From Westiellopsis prolifica IICB1 (GTDB taxonomy: Bacteria > Cyanobacteriota > Cyanobacteriia > Cyanobacteriales > Nostocaceae), in NCBI RefSeq assembly GCF_004323185.1, contig NZ_NAPS01000001.1, positions 733,519 through 767,668 of the forward strand: DNA of 34,150 nt, given 5' to 3'. Below the pieces are notes generated by a model that made no database searches, was not told the DNA's origin, and saw only the letters and a program-made list of their open reading frames with translations. Every line of letters starts with the position of its first letter. The stretch's first letter is position 1. Positions 14,363 to 24,616 of this stretch are shown piece by piece. The translations under genes were made by a program, and so were the position numbers.

Positions 14363-15136
14363 TCAAATTATTGTCATGACGCACAAAAACAAAGCTTCAG
14401 TCCATTCCACCACAGCACCATAGGTATCACCAGTATGTCCGCCTAGTTTGTGATTAAACCAGGCTCCAGTGATGATGGCGATCGCACTTCCACTAACTAG
14501 CATTACCATAGCAAAAAAGATTTGATCACGGTTGAGGAAAATTTGCCAGCTACTCAAAGCTATCAATAAAACTAGTGTTGGTAGCCAATCTTTGTATGAA
14601 CGAATAGCTTGTTTATGAAACGCTCCCTTACCAGTTGGTTTCAGGTAAGGATAACGAGCGATCGCCATGACTTGTCCCCAGCGTCCCCACCCAGCAGCTG
14701 TCATCAGAATTAACCAACGGTTTTGTTCTAGATCTGTCAATGCAGCTGTTTTAAGTAATAGCAAAGCGATCGCGGCCATTGCTCCAAATGCACCTGTGGC
14801 GCTATCCGCCATCACTTCTAGTCTACGTTGAGGATCGCCCACAGCTAATCCATCAGCGCTATCCATTGCTCCATCTAAGTGTAGCCCTCCAGTAATCGCC
14901 ATCCAACCGCATACAACTAAAGCACTACGGGTTAGCACTGGTACACCCAGATAAATCAACAGAGCATCAAATAAGCCTAAAATCCCTCCAATCATCAGTC
15001 CAATTACAGGAGCAAAACGGGCTACTCCTTGGAAATCAAAAGCATACATGTATGGCAAAGGAATAGATGTATAAAATATAACTCCTGCCCCCATGCCAAA
15101 CAGTAGTTGTTTCCACCACTGACACTTGTTGGTCAT
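14363..15136 (-). CDS. cobS: Adenosylcobinamide-GDP ribazoletransferase CobS
   Basis: A 257-residue integral membrane enzyme that joins adenosylcobinamide-GDP and alpha-ribazole in the last steps of cobalamin assembly. Diagnostic motifs are FYTSIPLP near the N-terminus and [19 protein letters not shown] (about residues 83-101) with its conserved aspartates, then [15 protein letters not shown]. Several hydrophobic helices follow, consistent with CobS. No cobalamin riboswitch is recognisable upstream and no other cob gene is near, so it is probably a constitutively expressed single gene. Confidence 0.95.
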   Translation of the reverse strand: MTNKCQWWKQLLFGMGAGVIFYTSIPLPYMYAFDFQGVARFAPVIGLMIGGILGLFDALLIYLGVPVLTRSALVVCGWMAITGGLHLDGAMDSADGLAVGDPQRRLEVMADSATGAFGAMAAIALLLLKTAALTDLEQNRWLILMTAAGWGRWGQVMAIARYPYLKPTGKGAFHKQAIRSYKDWLPTLVLLIALSSWQIFLNRDQIFFAMVMLVSGSAIAIITGAWFNHKLGGHTGDTYGAVVEWTEALFLCVMTII

Positions 15137-15791
15137 AGTAGTTACGCTAGTTGTTATTTGTAGTCATTAATCATGAATCATGATTCAAATGACGAGTAAT
15201 AATGACGCTCATAATTCCGGCACAACCCTGATATTCATCTTTAAAAATTTAAATAAGATTTACCAGTATGAGTAACTTCACCAAAAAATTTTGTTATGCT
15301 GATCACAGTAAAAACTTTACTAAATGTATAAATACTTTCTTTAAGAAAGGATATAAATAAAGTAGTCATGATGAGCTGTATATACTATCACAAATCAAAA
15401 AAACAATAGAAAAAAAGATACATTAAGCATTTTTCATTGAAATACTTATATCATGTGATACACAAAAAACGAATGAATGATAACAGATTTTTCCTTTCTA
15501 GCTAACCTTTTAACACCAATTTTAAAAAAGAATGCGACCGATAGACTGATAAAACTCTTATTCACAAAGAGTTTCCCATCCCAAAATCAAAATGGTATAA
15601 CCTATTATTTTAATAGGAGTAAGTATACTTATTAAAAATATTAATAATCATGTTTTTGCCGTTATGTCAACAAAAAATAATTTATTGCAGCTAATTAGGC
15701 GATCGCTATACAAAGTTGATCAAGATATTAGATAAATATTAAATAGCAGGGGTCAACCAAGCAACGAGATCGACTGTTTAGCTATGTAGTT
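15137..15791. other. Gene-poor AT-rich gap
   Basis: About 650 bases without a supportable gene. Two perfect small hairpins are visible: AAACTCTT/AAGAGTTT (15551-15573) and CCTATTA/TAATAGG (15601-15617). A HIP1 site lies near 15700. A small RNA could be hidden here, but nothing recognisable was found. Confidence 0.6.
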
Positions 15792-15883
15792 AGGACTTTA
15801 CGCAAAACTATACGCTGTAAGGGCAATTGATAAATTGCCCAACTGTGAAAATCAGAGTTTCGGCTATTGTTTGCGTAAGTCCT
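15792..15883. mobile_element. MITE-like element with AGGACTTTACGCAAA ends
   Basis: AGGACTTTACGCAAA (15792-15806) and TTTGCGTAAGTCCT (15870-15883) are inverted ends differing by one T. An internal GGGCAATT/AATTGCCC palindrome lies between them. An in-frame ATG inside this element (15827) is connected to the next gene, but those codons are element sequence. Confidence 0.75.
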
Positions 15884-15919
15884 GGTAGTTTTTATCTACA
15901 CTCCAGAAGTCATTGGATT

Positions 15920-16371
15920 ATGAGTCACCATCTACCCGAAAGTAAGATACCAGCTCCATGCATTATTAATACAGGTGTGGTTGTCAATAAACTCGATATG
16001 CGACGATTACTCACAGATTTAGGTCGTGTTCGCTATTTCTACACCCAGGATGGTGAGTGCAAGAGCGACGGTGAAGGGAATGTGATGGAAGTATTTGCCA
16101 ATCCGCAACGATCTACTCTGGTTGCTAACCACGCCCTTTATCTCAATCTTTGTAGTTTTGATTACCTAGAATTAAAACAATCACCACAAAAAGAAACTTA
16201 CTTTGACTTAGTACAAGAAGGAAGCCGTCTGCGCTTGATTCCTCTTTCCACTCCTATGCAAGAACGAGACGAGCGTTGCTTAAATGTCAGCGCCATAGAA
16301 GCAATGATGGAACAAGTACTCTCAGCCAGATGGGACGCAGAAATTGACGATGATCCCTCTGATCTGTTTTA

Positions 16372-16372
<1 letters not shown>
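15920..16372 (+). CDS. Conserved hypothetical cyanobacterial protein
   Basis: 150 residues from ATG 15920 (MSHHLPESKIPAPC). The sequence is compact and looks globular: IINTGVVVNKLDMRRLLTDLGRVRYFY near the start, ALYLNLCSFDYLELK in the middle, and an acidic C-terminus (AEIDDDPSDLF). No catalytic motif, signal peptide or membrane helix is seen, and I do not recognise a named family. An upstream in-frame ATG at 15827 lies in a MITE-like element and is rejected. It precedes tgt in the same direction but is separated from it by a 160-base repeat array, so co-transcription is uncertain. Confidence 0.75.
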
Positions 16373-17681
<1,309 letters not shown>

Positions 17682-17774
17682 TGTAGAACTACTAACTATT
17701 AACCAATGACCAATGCATGTTAAGATGTTTGTCAATTCTGAAAGCTGTGTTGGATAAGGTGGATTTAAACAAAA

Positions 17775-17912
17775 ATGGAAGCAGCAATTTTATTAGCTAA
17801 ACTACCCGAAGCATTCCAAATCTTCGATCCTTTAGTAGACGTTCTTCCGCTCATTCCTTTGTTCTTCTTGTTGCTAGCTTTTGTTTGGCAAGCAGCCGTG
17901 GGTTTTAGATAA
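17775..17912 (+). CDS. psbK: Photosystem II reaction centre protein K
   Basis: A 45-residue precursor of the single-helix PSII subunit PsbK. The sequence after the cleaved leader begins [20 protein letters not shown] and ends [10 protein letters not shown], the standard PsbK ending. The first eight residues (MEAAILLA) are the usual leader removed before Lys9. It sits in the thylakoid membrane near CP43. It is followed by its own terminator and is probably expressed alone or by read-through from tgt. Confidence 0.97.
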   Translation: MEAAILLAKLPEAFQIFDPLVDVLPLIPLFFLLLAFVWQAAVGFR

Positions 17913-17944
17913 GTTATTTAAAAGCTATTTACATAATTTTATCG

Positions 17945-17974
17945 AGACAGGGATTTTACCTGTCTTATTTTTTT
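17945..17974 (+). terminator. Terminator after psbK
   Basis: A perfect 7-bp stem AGACAGG/CCTGTCT (17945-17951, 17959-17965) with a 7-base loop is followed by TATTTTTTT. Confidence 0.9.
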
Positions 17975-18109
17975 GCTATACTTTCGTTTTAAAAAACTTT
18001 ATATTTTTTAATATTTTGTTATATTTTAGAATAAATTAATATAGTATTCAACAAATTGATTTAAAAATCAAGCTCTTAATTAAGGCAAACAGTCAACGAG
18101 GTGTGAACT

Positions 18110-18406
18110 ATGGGTAACATCAAATTCATGAAAGAAGATAAAGAAGTTATTGCTGCTGATGGTGCTAATTTACGGCTAAAAGCTTTAGAAAACAGCATAG
18201 ACATTTATAAAGTTTGGGGAAAGATGATGAATTGTGGCGGCTACGGTCAATGTGGCACCTGTATTGTAGAGATCATCGAAGGACAAGAAAATTTATCACC
18301 TCCTACAGAAGTAGAAAATCGTTTCTTAAAGAAAAAGCCTGCTAATTACCGACTTGCTTGTCAAACACTAGTTAATGGGCCAGTCAGTGTAGTAACAAAG
18401 CCTTAG
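18110..18406 (+). CDS. [2Fe-2S] ferredoxin
   Basis: A 98-residue plant/bacterial-type [2Fe-2S] ferredoxin. The four ligands are Cys42, Cys48 and Cys51 ([11 protein letters not shown]) and Cys84 (RLACQTLV), i.e. C-x5-C-x2-C and a distant C. The C-x5 spacing and basic sequence differ from photosynthetic PetF (C-x4-C-x2-C), so it is probably an accessory electron carrier rather than the main photosystem I acceptor. A GAGG ribosome site precedes the ATG. It lies between psbK and psbM in the same direction; the 197-base upstream gap contains the psbK terminator, so it likely has its own promoter. Confidence 0.93.
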   Translation: MGNIKFMKEDKEVIAADGANLRLKALENSIDIYKVWGKMMNCGGYGQCGTCIVEIIEGQENLSPPTEVENRFLKKKPANYRLACQTLVNGPVSVVTKP

Positions 18407-18480
18407 TGTAGTCAATAGTCATTTGTCATTGGTATGACAAAGAACAAATAACAAATGACAAATGACAAAGGACAAATAAC
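18405..18480. repeat. TGACAAA/CATTTGT STRR after the ferredoxin gene
   Basis: Heptamers in both orientations (ATTTGTC before, TGACAAA after a short centre) can fold back on each other. They fill the ferredoxin-psbM spacer. Confidence 0.85.
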
Positions 18481-18545
18481 TCACCCAAGCCATGATGATG
18501 GTATCCTAAAAGTGTTGACTGGAATCTAAGAGAGGCTTTCTTACT

Positions 18546-18662
18546 ATGCAGGTTAATGACCTGGGGTTTGTAGCCAGCATTCTATTTGTGCTGGTTCCTG
18601 CTGTTTTTTTAATCATTCTTTACATCCAAACAGCTAGCCGCGAAGGTAAAAAAGATAGTTAA
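18546..18662 (+). CDS. psbM: Photosystem II reaction centre protein M
   Basis: A 38-residue single-helix subunit. [19 protein letters not shown] followed by [18 protein letters not shown] matches PsbM over its full length. It lies at the PSII dimer interface in the thylakoid membrane. The next gene is convergent and shares a terminator. Confidence 0.97.
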   Translation: MQVNDLGFVASILFVLVPAVFLIILYIQTASREGKKDS

Positions 18663-18689
18663 TGCTTGGTGTATTTTTTTAAGAAAATA

Positions 18690-18721
18690 AAAACCCTTAC
18701 ACCACAGGTGCAAGGGTTTTT
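18690..18721. terminator. Bidirectional terminator between psbM and the Usp gene
   Basis: AAAACCCTTACACC (18690-18703) and GGTGCAAGGGTTTT (18707-18720) pair with one mismatch around a three-base loop. There are T-runs on the plus strand and A-runs before the stem that serve the minus strand. Confidence 0.9.
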
Positions 18722-18744
18722 ATCACTGTCGAACTCACGTTGAT

Positions 18745-19599
18745 TTATGCAGCAGATGTTCGCGCTAGCAACACTGGACAAGTCGCATTAATTCTGACGT
18801 AATCAGACAAAGAAGAACCTAAAAGTCGGTCTAAATCGACAAAACTCTTAGCAATAGAAGGACGGCGATCCGGAGAACCCATTAATAATAGATCTACGTT
18901 CAGTTCTTCTGCTAAACGACAAATTTTTTCACCAGGTTTACCCATACCTAGCACACAACGAGGTTGCACACCGAGTTTTTTTGCTTCCGCAGCAGCAGCA
19001 GCTAAAACCGGGTGTTGGTCAGCAGTAACTTGGGTTGTGGCAGTAGGTTCACTTCCTAAATCTGTGATCACATGTGTTAAGATTAGCTCTCCACCCTTGA
19101 TGTCTCGAATCAAGAATAGAGCTAAATCTAGGCAACGTTTTGACGCCTCAGAATTGTCCATTGCCACCATAATCCGCTTAATATTTTTGACATAAATGTC
19201 ATCTTTAACCAGCAACATCGGGCGAGAGGACAATTGAAAAACGTATTGACTGACGGAGTTTGCTAAAATTGATTGCAGACGCTTCAGACCGCGAGAACCC
19301 ATAATAATTAAGTCTGCATCAATTTCATCTGCTACTTGACAAACTACATCTTTAGGTTCACCTTGTCGCAAAATGGAAGAGACTTGAGTGGGATTCAAAG
19401 CCAGAGACTGAATCGCATTAGCCAGAATTTTGCCACCTTCTTCCCACTTCGCTGTCATCGAATCGGCGGTGCGTTGTGGTGGAACAACGTGCAGTACTGT
19501 TACTTTTGCCTGTTGAATTGATGGCAGTTCTTTCAAAGTCTTAAGCATCTCTTCGGCGTGTCCCAATCCAGAGACAGCAATCAAAATGTTTTTTATCAT
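18745..19599 (-). CDS. Tandem universal stress protein (UspA x2)
   Basis: 284 residues with two UspA domains in series (about 1-137 and 138-284). The first has the nucleotide-loop pattern MGSRGLKRLQSILANSVSQ with N in place of the usual G, followed by PMLLV. The second begins IKRIMVAMDNSEASKRCLDLA and has MGSPDRRPSIAKSF and CPVLLA, a less canonical loop. UspA proteins are small ATP-binding stress modulators; the double form is common in cyanobacteria. It is convergent with psbM and has a long upstream gap. No binding site for a regulator was recognised. Confidence 0.93.
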   Translation of the reverse strand: MIKNILIAVSGLGHAEEMLKTLKELPSIQQAKVTVLHVVPPQRTADSMTAKWEEGGKILANAIQSLALNPTQVSSILRQGEPKDVVCQVADEIDADLIIMGSRGLKRLQSILANSVSQYVFQLSSRPMLLVKDDIYVKNIKRIMVAMDNSEASKRCLDLALFLIRDIKGGELILTHVITDLGSEPTATTQVTADQHPVLAAAAAEAKKLGVQPRCVLGMGKPGEKICRLAEELNVDLLLMGSPDRRPSIAKSFVDLDRLLGSSLSDYVRINATCPVLLARTSAA

Positions 19600-20317
19600 T
19601 TTCGTCTTCCGTAGCTGTTAGTTGTTTGCTCTCTAGTAATTGGCTCAACTTTAACTTTCACCGCCAGCTAAATCACTTAGTCAATAATCAATAGTCAATG
19701 TTTAATTGTTAATTGCAATGAACAATGAACAATTAACACTAAACAGTTAATATTTTCGACACCAGACTCTTGACTAAATGTTCTTACTATTTGTACCTAG
19801 TGAATGAGCTTCTCAACTAGGCTTTAATAATTTAGCTTACTCTATAATTCTGCATGATTAACTTAATAAATGGTTATGAAATTTATCACTTTTAATCTAT
19901 ATTTACGCTTTTTAATTATTTTCTAGTTAAATATTGCAAAGACAAGCAAAAAGCTATCCAGTAAACCACTTTAGCTAAAAATATTTAGTATAAGCGAAGT
20001 TTTTATACAGCAGTTAAACTCGAAGACTAGCCCAATATCCCACCCTCAAATAAATTTGGGGCTGATAGCGAAAACCTACTCTAAGTGGGTTGGAGAAATT
20101 ATTTATTCAGTCTACTGAAAGTAGACTGGGGTTATGGTAAGCTGATGTGCGCTTAGATTAAATATTCTTGCGTTAGGACTGTCCAGGGTCAACAGTCCAA
20201 AGTCCAAGCTAGTCTTTGACTCTGGACTGTTGACTTTTGACAACCTGATCGCAAAATATACAATTTAAATGCATAACAGCTTATAAGACAATTTGTCCTC
20301 CCAGTCTCCCTTGTCCC
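19600..20317. other. Intergenic region with STRR and a 12-bp hairpin
   Basis: This 718-base gap holds heptamer-derived repeats (CAATAATCAATAGTCAAT and related units, 19677-19748) and an inverted pair GTCAACAGTCCA/TGGACTGTTGAC (20188-20199, 20223-20234) without a T-tract. The rest is AT-rich. No gene is supported. It must contain the promoter of the universal stress gene near its left end. Confidence 0.6.
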
Positions 20318-21127
20318 TTAGCGTCGGGGACATTGTTGATGCAAAGGCTGTTTAGCTAAGTAATCTAACTCTATCTGCTGTAATAAACTTGTCCAAATAT
20401 CAGAAAGTTTGGTGTCTGATGGGTTACAGGTGCGTAACTCTGCTGCTGTTGAAAGTAAATCAAACCATAAACCTTGTTCAGCATAGATAGAAAGACTTTC
20501 TCTGGAACTTGATCGCTTTAACTTGTTACCTACATTATTATTGATGGCAACTCGCTGCACCCAACCGTGTACACTAATTACAGAGCGGGGAGAAGGATCT
20601 TGTATATCGCAAACTATCGAGACAGACCACTGATAGGTTTGATTGACTGCTAAAGGCGGAACCTTATCATTATGAGGTAAAGTCAAACTCGCGATCGCAG
20701 CTTTACTACTCGGTTTAAAATTAGTTTGATACACCAAAGTTCGCGGACGCAATTTTTCATCTACTGTGTAGAGAGAAAATAGCATCGTTTGAGCGGTATT
20801 GTCAGGTGTGTACCAAAAAAACTTGGGATAAGCAGCAGTTGTCAATCCTAAATTAGTCGATGGTAACAATAAAACTAAAAGTGGTTGCTCACCAAAAACA
20901 CAGCCACCTCTACGTGTACTACCATTTTCCCGACGTCCAGGAAGACTTTTGGTCGGAACCTTGACTTGAACGCTACCGCTTTGCTGATTGCGGTTGTTGA
21001 CCTGATTTGGTTTACTTGGAGTTTGTGGTTTAGCAATTGTCTGTGTGAAACCTATCGAAGGTAAACCACACAGAAGTAAATTTAAAAGCAAAGACAGGCT
21101 GACTTTAAGATAATTTGGGCGATACAT
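20318..21127 (-). CDS. DUF928 secreted protein
   Basis: A 269-residue protein with a signal peptide (VSLSLLLNLLLCGLPSIGF) and the DUF928 pattern: PGRRENGSTRRGGC, then YPKFFWYTPDNTAQ, LPHNDKVPPLAVNQTYQWSVSIVCD and a helical C-terminal part (LWFDLLSTAAELR). This family is almost restricted to cyanobacteria. It often occurs near sensors and CHASE2-type proteins, none of which are present here. Function is unknown; an exported beta-rich protein is the safe description. A cysteine near residue 76 may pair with the one in IVCD. Confidence 0.85.
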   Translation of the reverse strand: MYRPNYLKVSLSLLLNLLLCGLPSIGFTQTIAKPQTPSKPNQVNNRNQQSGSVQVKVPTKSLPGRRENGSTRRGGCVFGEQPLLVLLLPSTNLGLTTAAYPKFFWYTPDNTAQTMLFSLYTVDEKLRPRTLVYQTNFKPSSKAAIASLTLPHNDKVPPLAVNQTYQWSVSIVCDIQDPSPRSVISVHGWVQRVAINNNVGNKLKRSSSRESLSIYAEQGLWFDLLSTAAELRTCNPSDTKLSDIWTSLLQQIELDYLAKQPLHQQCPRR

Positions 21128-21380
21128 TCAAGTTAGAAATTGACAACTGCCTTATAAAGAGCGTATCCACCCACATTGAGACGTTATTAGGTTACTCTCG
21201 TTCCTGATTCACAGTTTATCTTGACCAAGAAGGGGTGTAGGGTACAGAGCCATGATACTTGCACGAATAAATCACATTGTTGTTTGATTTAAAATTTTCC
21301 ATAATCTTCGGTTCGTTGTAATGCTTAATATATTACGATTGAGAAAAAGATTATACGAAAACTTTCCGTACAATAAATAG

Positions 21381-21898
21381 TTAGGCGTCTTCACCTTCCT
21401 TCACCAACCGCAACATGAGTCAACCACAACCTTCCGCCTACCCCTACGCCACCCACCTCAACGTCCAGTTTGCCCCTCTGGAGTTGGTGGACGTGTCTGC
21501 CTTGGTGGCTGCTTGCACTGACCCCTGGTATAACCAGACTCTCTGCCAAGTCAACGACTCGGTGGTGCGCCTAGGCGTCATGCAAGGCGAGTATCATTGG
21601 CACAAGCATGACACCGACGACGAGTTCTTTTTTGTACTTAGCGGCCGCTTTCTCATCGACTTAGAGGAGCCGCACACTACCGTCGAACTGGGACCACAGC
21701 AGGGCTACGTTGTGCCACGCGGAGTCGTGCATCGCACACGCGCCCCAGAGCGCACCATCATCTTGATGGTGGAAACTGCCGCCATCATCCCCACCGGAAA
21801 CGGCTAACCATGCGCTGCTGCGAACTGCTAAGGTCTGTCACGTTGGCTGCGAAAGCAGCCACCGCGCCAGCCCTCCGCAGTCGTTGAGCTTGGAGTCG
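21381..21898 (+). mobile_element. Candidate solitary integron-type gene cassette
   Basis: A 518-bp G+C-rich block in AT-rich DNA. By hand count, 37 of 60 bases at 21421-21480 and 37 of 60 at 21721-21780 are G or C, against 16 of 60 at 21301-21360. The left edge is G/TTAGGC (21380/21381-21386), which fits the GTTRRRY cassette boundary. The right edge is G/TTAACA (21898/21899). Inside are a 34-base leader, one gene and an imperfect inverted-repeat tail whose first box overlaps the stop codon, which is how cassettes are built. No integrase or second cassette is in the window, so insertion at a secondary GTT site is inferred. Confidence 0.5.
21415..21807 (+). CDS. Cupin domain protein, foreign base composition
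   Basis: A 130-residue single-domain cupin. Motif 1 is GEYHWHKHDTDDEFFFVLSG (metal-ligand candidates His63, His65 and Glu70) and motif 2 is GYVVPRGVVH (His106), so all four metal ligands appear present. Cupins include isomerases, dioxygenases and binding proteins; this one is not assigned further. Codons are rich in G/C at third positions, no HIP1 site occurs within it, and the flanks differ sharply, all signs of recent transfer. No Shine-Dalgarno is visible before the ATG. Small cupins are frequent cargo of integron cassettes, which fits its surroundings. Confidence 0.88.
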   Translation: MSQPQPSAYPYATHLNVQFAPLELVDVSALVAACTDPWYNQTLCQVNDSVVRLGVMQGEYHWHKHDTDDEFFFVLSGRFLIDLEEPHTTVELGPQQGYVVPRGVVHRTRAPERTIILMVETAAIIPTGNG

Positions 21899-21904
21899 TT
21901 AACA
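21802..21904 (+). other. Possible attC-like recombination site
   Basis: 103 bases. The left box GGCTAAC (21802-21808) overlaps the cupin stop; the right box is GTTAACA (21898-21904). Inner arms pair as GCT with AGC (21817-21819, 21887-21889) and ACTGC with GCAGT (21824-21828, 21877-21881), each arm set eight bases from its outer box on both sides. A central TGGCTGC-GAAA-GCAGCCA hairpin (21844-21861) fills the variable loop. Against it: GGCTAAC departs from RYYYAAC at one base, GTTAACA departs from GTTRRRY at one base, and inner pairing is weak. Confidence 0.4.
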
Positions 21905-21973
21905 CTACATTAAAGTACCCAACAAAGAGTAAGTATGGGTAGCTTTGTCTAGATATTAAGTTACAGTTTCAAA

Positions 21974-22014
21974 CCCCAAAATTGTGACGAAAAATCCTAT
22001 ACCTTGCAGTATTG
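21974..22014. repeat. Solo end of the CAATACNG MITE family
   Basis: Read on the minus strand this begins CAATACTGCAAGG and continues through ATAGGATTTTTCGTCA to CCCC, closely matching the plus-strand sequence from 31671 and the inner right end of the MITE at 695-808. No partner end or core palindrome is nearby, so it is a fragment. Confidence 0.75.
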
Positions 22015-22063
22015 CCTTACACCCTTATACCCCTAATTTATAAGTAATCCTGCGGTTTTGTAA

Positions 22064-22081
22064 TGAGCGCTTAAGCGCTCA
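22064..22081. repeat. Palindrome TGAGCGCTTAAGCGCTCA
   Basis: A perfect 18-bp palindrome lies eight bases beyond the prlC stop, with partly matching flanks (GTAA/CTAC). It may stop transcription of prlC, but the minus strand lacks a T-run, so it is listed as a repeat. Confidence 0.7.
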
Positions 22082-22088
22082 CTACAAA

Positions 22089-24191
22089 CTAAGCAGCTAT
22101 TAAGCCATTATGCCTCAGTAAGGCTTCAGTACTCGGTTCACGACCCCGGAAAGATTTAAATACTTCCATGGGATGCTGGCTACCACCGAGTGCTAAAACT
22201 GTATCCCGGTAGCGTTTACCTGTGGTTTTTACTGCTTGTTCCTCTTCTAAACCAACTTCTTCAAAAGCAGCAAAAGCATCCGCACTTAGTACTTCTGCCC
22301 ATTTATAGCTGTAATAGCCTGCGGCATATCCTCCTGCAAAAATGTGACTAAAAGCACATAGAAATGCATCTTCTGGTAATGGGGATATGACAGTGGTAGT
22401 TTTGGCAATGCGATCGCGTACATCTTTGGGAGTTTCACCACCACCAGGACGGTAACGGTGATGTAATTCGATATCCAACAGGCTAAAGTGGAGTTGACGC
22501 AGCGTCGCGCTACCACTCATGTAATTTTTAGCTGCTAAGAGCTTTTGATAATAATGTTCTGGCAAAAGTTCGCCTGTTTCGTAATGCCTAGCCATGCCAA
22601 ATAAAGTAGCTTTGTCATAGCACCAGTTTTCCATAAATTGGCTAGGCAATTCCACGGCATCCCATTCGACATTATTAATACCTGCTGCGGAAGTATAATC
22701 TACCTTAGTCAGCATGTGGTGTAAACCGTGACCGAATTCGTGGAATAAAGTCTCTACTTCTGAGAAAGTCATGAGGCTGGGCTTACCATCAACAGGTGGT
22801 GTCTGATTACACACCAAATACGCCACAGGTAAGCGAGTCTTGCTTACACCATTTTCGGTAATTTTACCCCGATTAATACAGATATCCATCCAAGCACCAC
22901 CGCGCTTTTGGGCAGGACGACTGTAGGGATCTAAATAAAAATAGGCGATCGCCTTACCCGTTTCATCAGCAATTTGGAAATAGCGCACATCCTCATGCCA
23001 AACTGGTGCTTGACCATCAGCAGAAGTCACACTCACACCAAATAGTCTTTTCACCAACCCAAATAAACCATCCAACACTTGGGGAAGAGGAAAATAGGGA
23101 CGCAATTCTTCAGCTGTAAAAGCAAATTTTTCTTCTCGCTGACGTTCAGCCCAAAACGCAATATCCCAATGTTTTAAATCGTCCGCTTCAGCGACTCCCT
23201 CACTTGCAGCAAAAGCTTTGAGTTCTTCTAATTCCTTGACAGCAGCATCATAGCTAGCGCCGCGTAATTCCTCCAATAGCTTTTCTACAGCTTCGACATT
23301 CGGAGCCATCTTACTTGCTAAACTGACTTCCGCGTAAGTCTTATACCCAAGTAACTCTGCTAATTCTTGACGCAACTGTAAGATACGTTCAATGATCGGG
23401 TTGTTATTCAACTCTCCCCCAGCAGCACGGCTGACATAAGCTTTATAAAGCACCTCCCGCAAATCTCGGCGAGTGCTGTACTGCATAAAAGGATAGTAAC
23501 TGGGAAAATCCAAAGTGATACGCCAAGGGCCATTTTCGGGAGTAGCGTTTTCTGAACCCGTATCTCGTGCTGCTTGGGCGGCTAAACTTAGCAAACTAGG
23601 CGGTAAACCGTCTACTTCTTCTTTCTTTGTCAACGTCAAGCTAAAAGCCTTAGTTGCATCCAAAACATGATTAGAGAACTTAGTAGAAAGTTCCGCTAAC
23701 TCCATTTGGATATTATTAAAGCGATCGCGTGCTTCACCTTGTAAACCCACCCCAGAAAGTTCCGCATCCCGGATCGCAGCTTGGACAATGCGCTGTTGGG
23801 CTGAATCAAAACCATTCCAAGCATCACTTCCACCAAGGGCTTTAAAAGCATTGTAAATTGGTTGACTTTGACCCAGCTTATTAGAAAACTGCACCACATG
23901 AGGCTGCACAGTTTCAAAACCTTCGCGCAATTGGGGACTATTCTTCACACCCATCAAATGGTTGACAACACCCCAACTCCAACTCAGACGTTCTGTGATT
24001 TTTTCTAAAGGTTCTACTAAACCACTCCAACTAGGCTGAACATCAGCTTCCAACTTGGTTAATTCTTGTTCTAATTCTGCCAGTAACTGATTAAATGCTG
24101 GCACTACATGTTCTGGTTTAATGTTTACAAAGTCAGGCAAACCAGAACCTTTTAATAAAGGATTATCTGTAATAATGGCGTTTACACTCAT
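22089..24191 (-). CDS. prlC: Oligopeptidase A (M3 family metallopeptidase)
   Basis: A 700-residue cytoplasmic zinc endopeptidase of the thimet/oligopeptidase A family, which degrades peptides released by larger proteases and cleaved signal peptides. The active site is TLFHEFGHGLHHML (HEFGH, about His484, Glu485, His488), with the third zinc ligand probably in AVELPSQFMENW about 25 residues on. The upstream YFYLDPYSRPAQKRGGAW and downstream FSHIFAGGYAAGYYSY are also family motifs. The length is normal. It appears to be a single-gene unit. No signal peptide is present. Confidence 0.95.
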   Translation of the reverse strand: MSVNAIITDNPLLKGSGLPDFVNIKPEHVVPAFNQLLAELEQELTKLEADVQPSWSGLVEPLEKITERLSWSWGVVNHLMGVKNSPQLREGFETVQPHVVQFSNKLGQSQPIYNAFKALGGSDAWNGFDSAQQRIVQAAIRDAELSGVGLQGEARDRFNNIQMELAELSTKFSNHVLDATKAFSLTLTKKEEVDGLPPSLLSLAAQAARDTGSENATPENGPWRITLDFPSYYPFMQYSTRRDLREVLYKAYVSRAAGGELNNNPIIERILQLRQELAELLGYKTYAEVSLASKMAPNVEAVEKLLEELRGASYDAAVKELEELKAFAASEGVAEADDLKHWDIAFWAERQREEKFAFTAEELRPYFPLPQVLDGLFGLVKRLFGVSVTSADGQAPVWHEDVRYFQIADETGKAIAYFYLDPYSRPAQKRGGAWMDICINRGKITENGVSKTRLPVAYLVCNQTPPVDGKPSLMTFSEVETLFHEFGHGLHHMLTKVDYTSAAGINNVEWDAVELPSQFMENWCYDKATLFGMARHYETGELLPEHYYQKLLAAKNYMSGSATLRQLHFSLLDIELHHRYRPGGGETPKDVRDRIAKTTTVISPLPEDAFLCAFSHIFAGGYAAGYYSYKWAEVLSADAFAAFEEVGLEEEQAVKTTGKRYRDTVLALGGSQHPMEVFKSFRGREPSTEALLRHNGLIAA

Positions 24192-24349
24192 GGTTTTACG
24201 TGAACACCCGCTCTATATGGGTCAACTGTGTTTTATTTCTTCACTTTACTAATGTAGCGATTTTACGTCTTAGTCATTAGCCAATAGTAAGTAGTTCTGG
24301 GTACAGATCACCGTAAAAAGAAATAGGATATAAATTTTTTGATCAATTT

Positions 24350-24616
24350 TTACGCTTCATCTACCATTTCTAAAATCTGATTATACAGAGCTGGAGATAG
24401 TCTAAACTCTGATGTAGCAATCAGAGCATCCATCAAAGGTTTGACAGCAACAATTAAATTTTGGCGTTTAGCCTCAACTAAAATACCCAATAGCCCAATA
24501 ATTCTCAAACCCAAGCGGTCAGCTTCTGCTCTACCACGACGCTCATCGATTAACAGCAAATCAGCATTGAGTTCTAGAGCAAGAGCGATCGCCTCAACTC
24601 CCGTAGGTTTTTTAAG
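24350..24616 (-). pseudogene. PIN-domain toxin (DUF3368) remnant, N-terminal half deleted
   Basis: The frame encodes the C-terminal half of a PIN-domain toxin: EAIALALELNADLLLIDERR, then LGLRIIGLLGILVEAKRQ and a final helix. A full family member is about 150-160 residues and begins with an SDTSPI strand carrying the first catalytic aspartate; about 75 residues including that aspartate are missing. The frame is open to about 24616, where it overlaps the antitoxin's last codons in a different frame. An internal ATG at 24557-24559 could give a 69-residue product that would lack nuclease activity. Confidence 0.75.

Noticed and set aside
14363-15791. Cobalamin riboswitch upstream of cobS
   Set aside because: No B12-box-like motif or extended conserved stem set was recognised between 15137 and 15791.
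15827-15919. N-terminal extension of the hypothetical protein from 15827
   Set aside because: Most of these codons lie in a MITE-like element (15792-15883).
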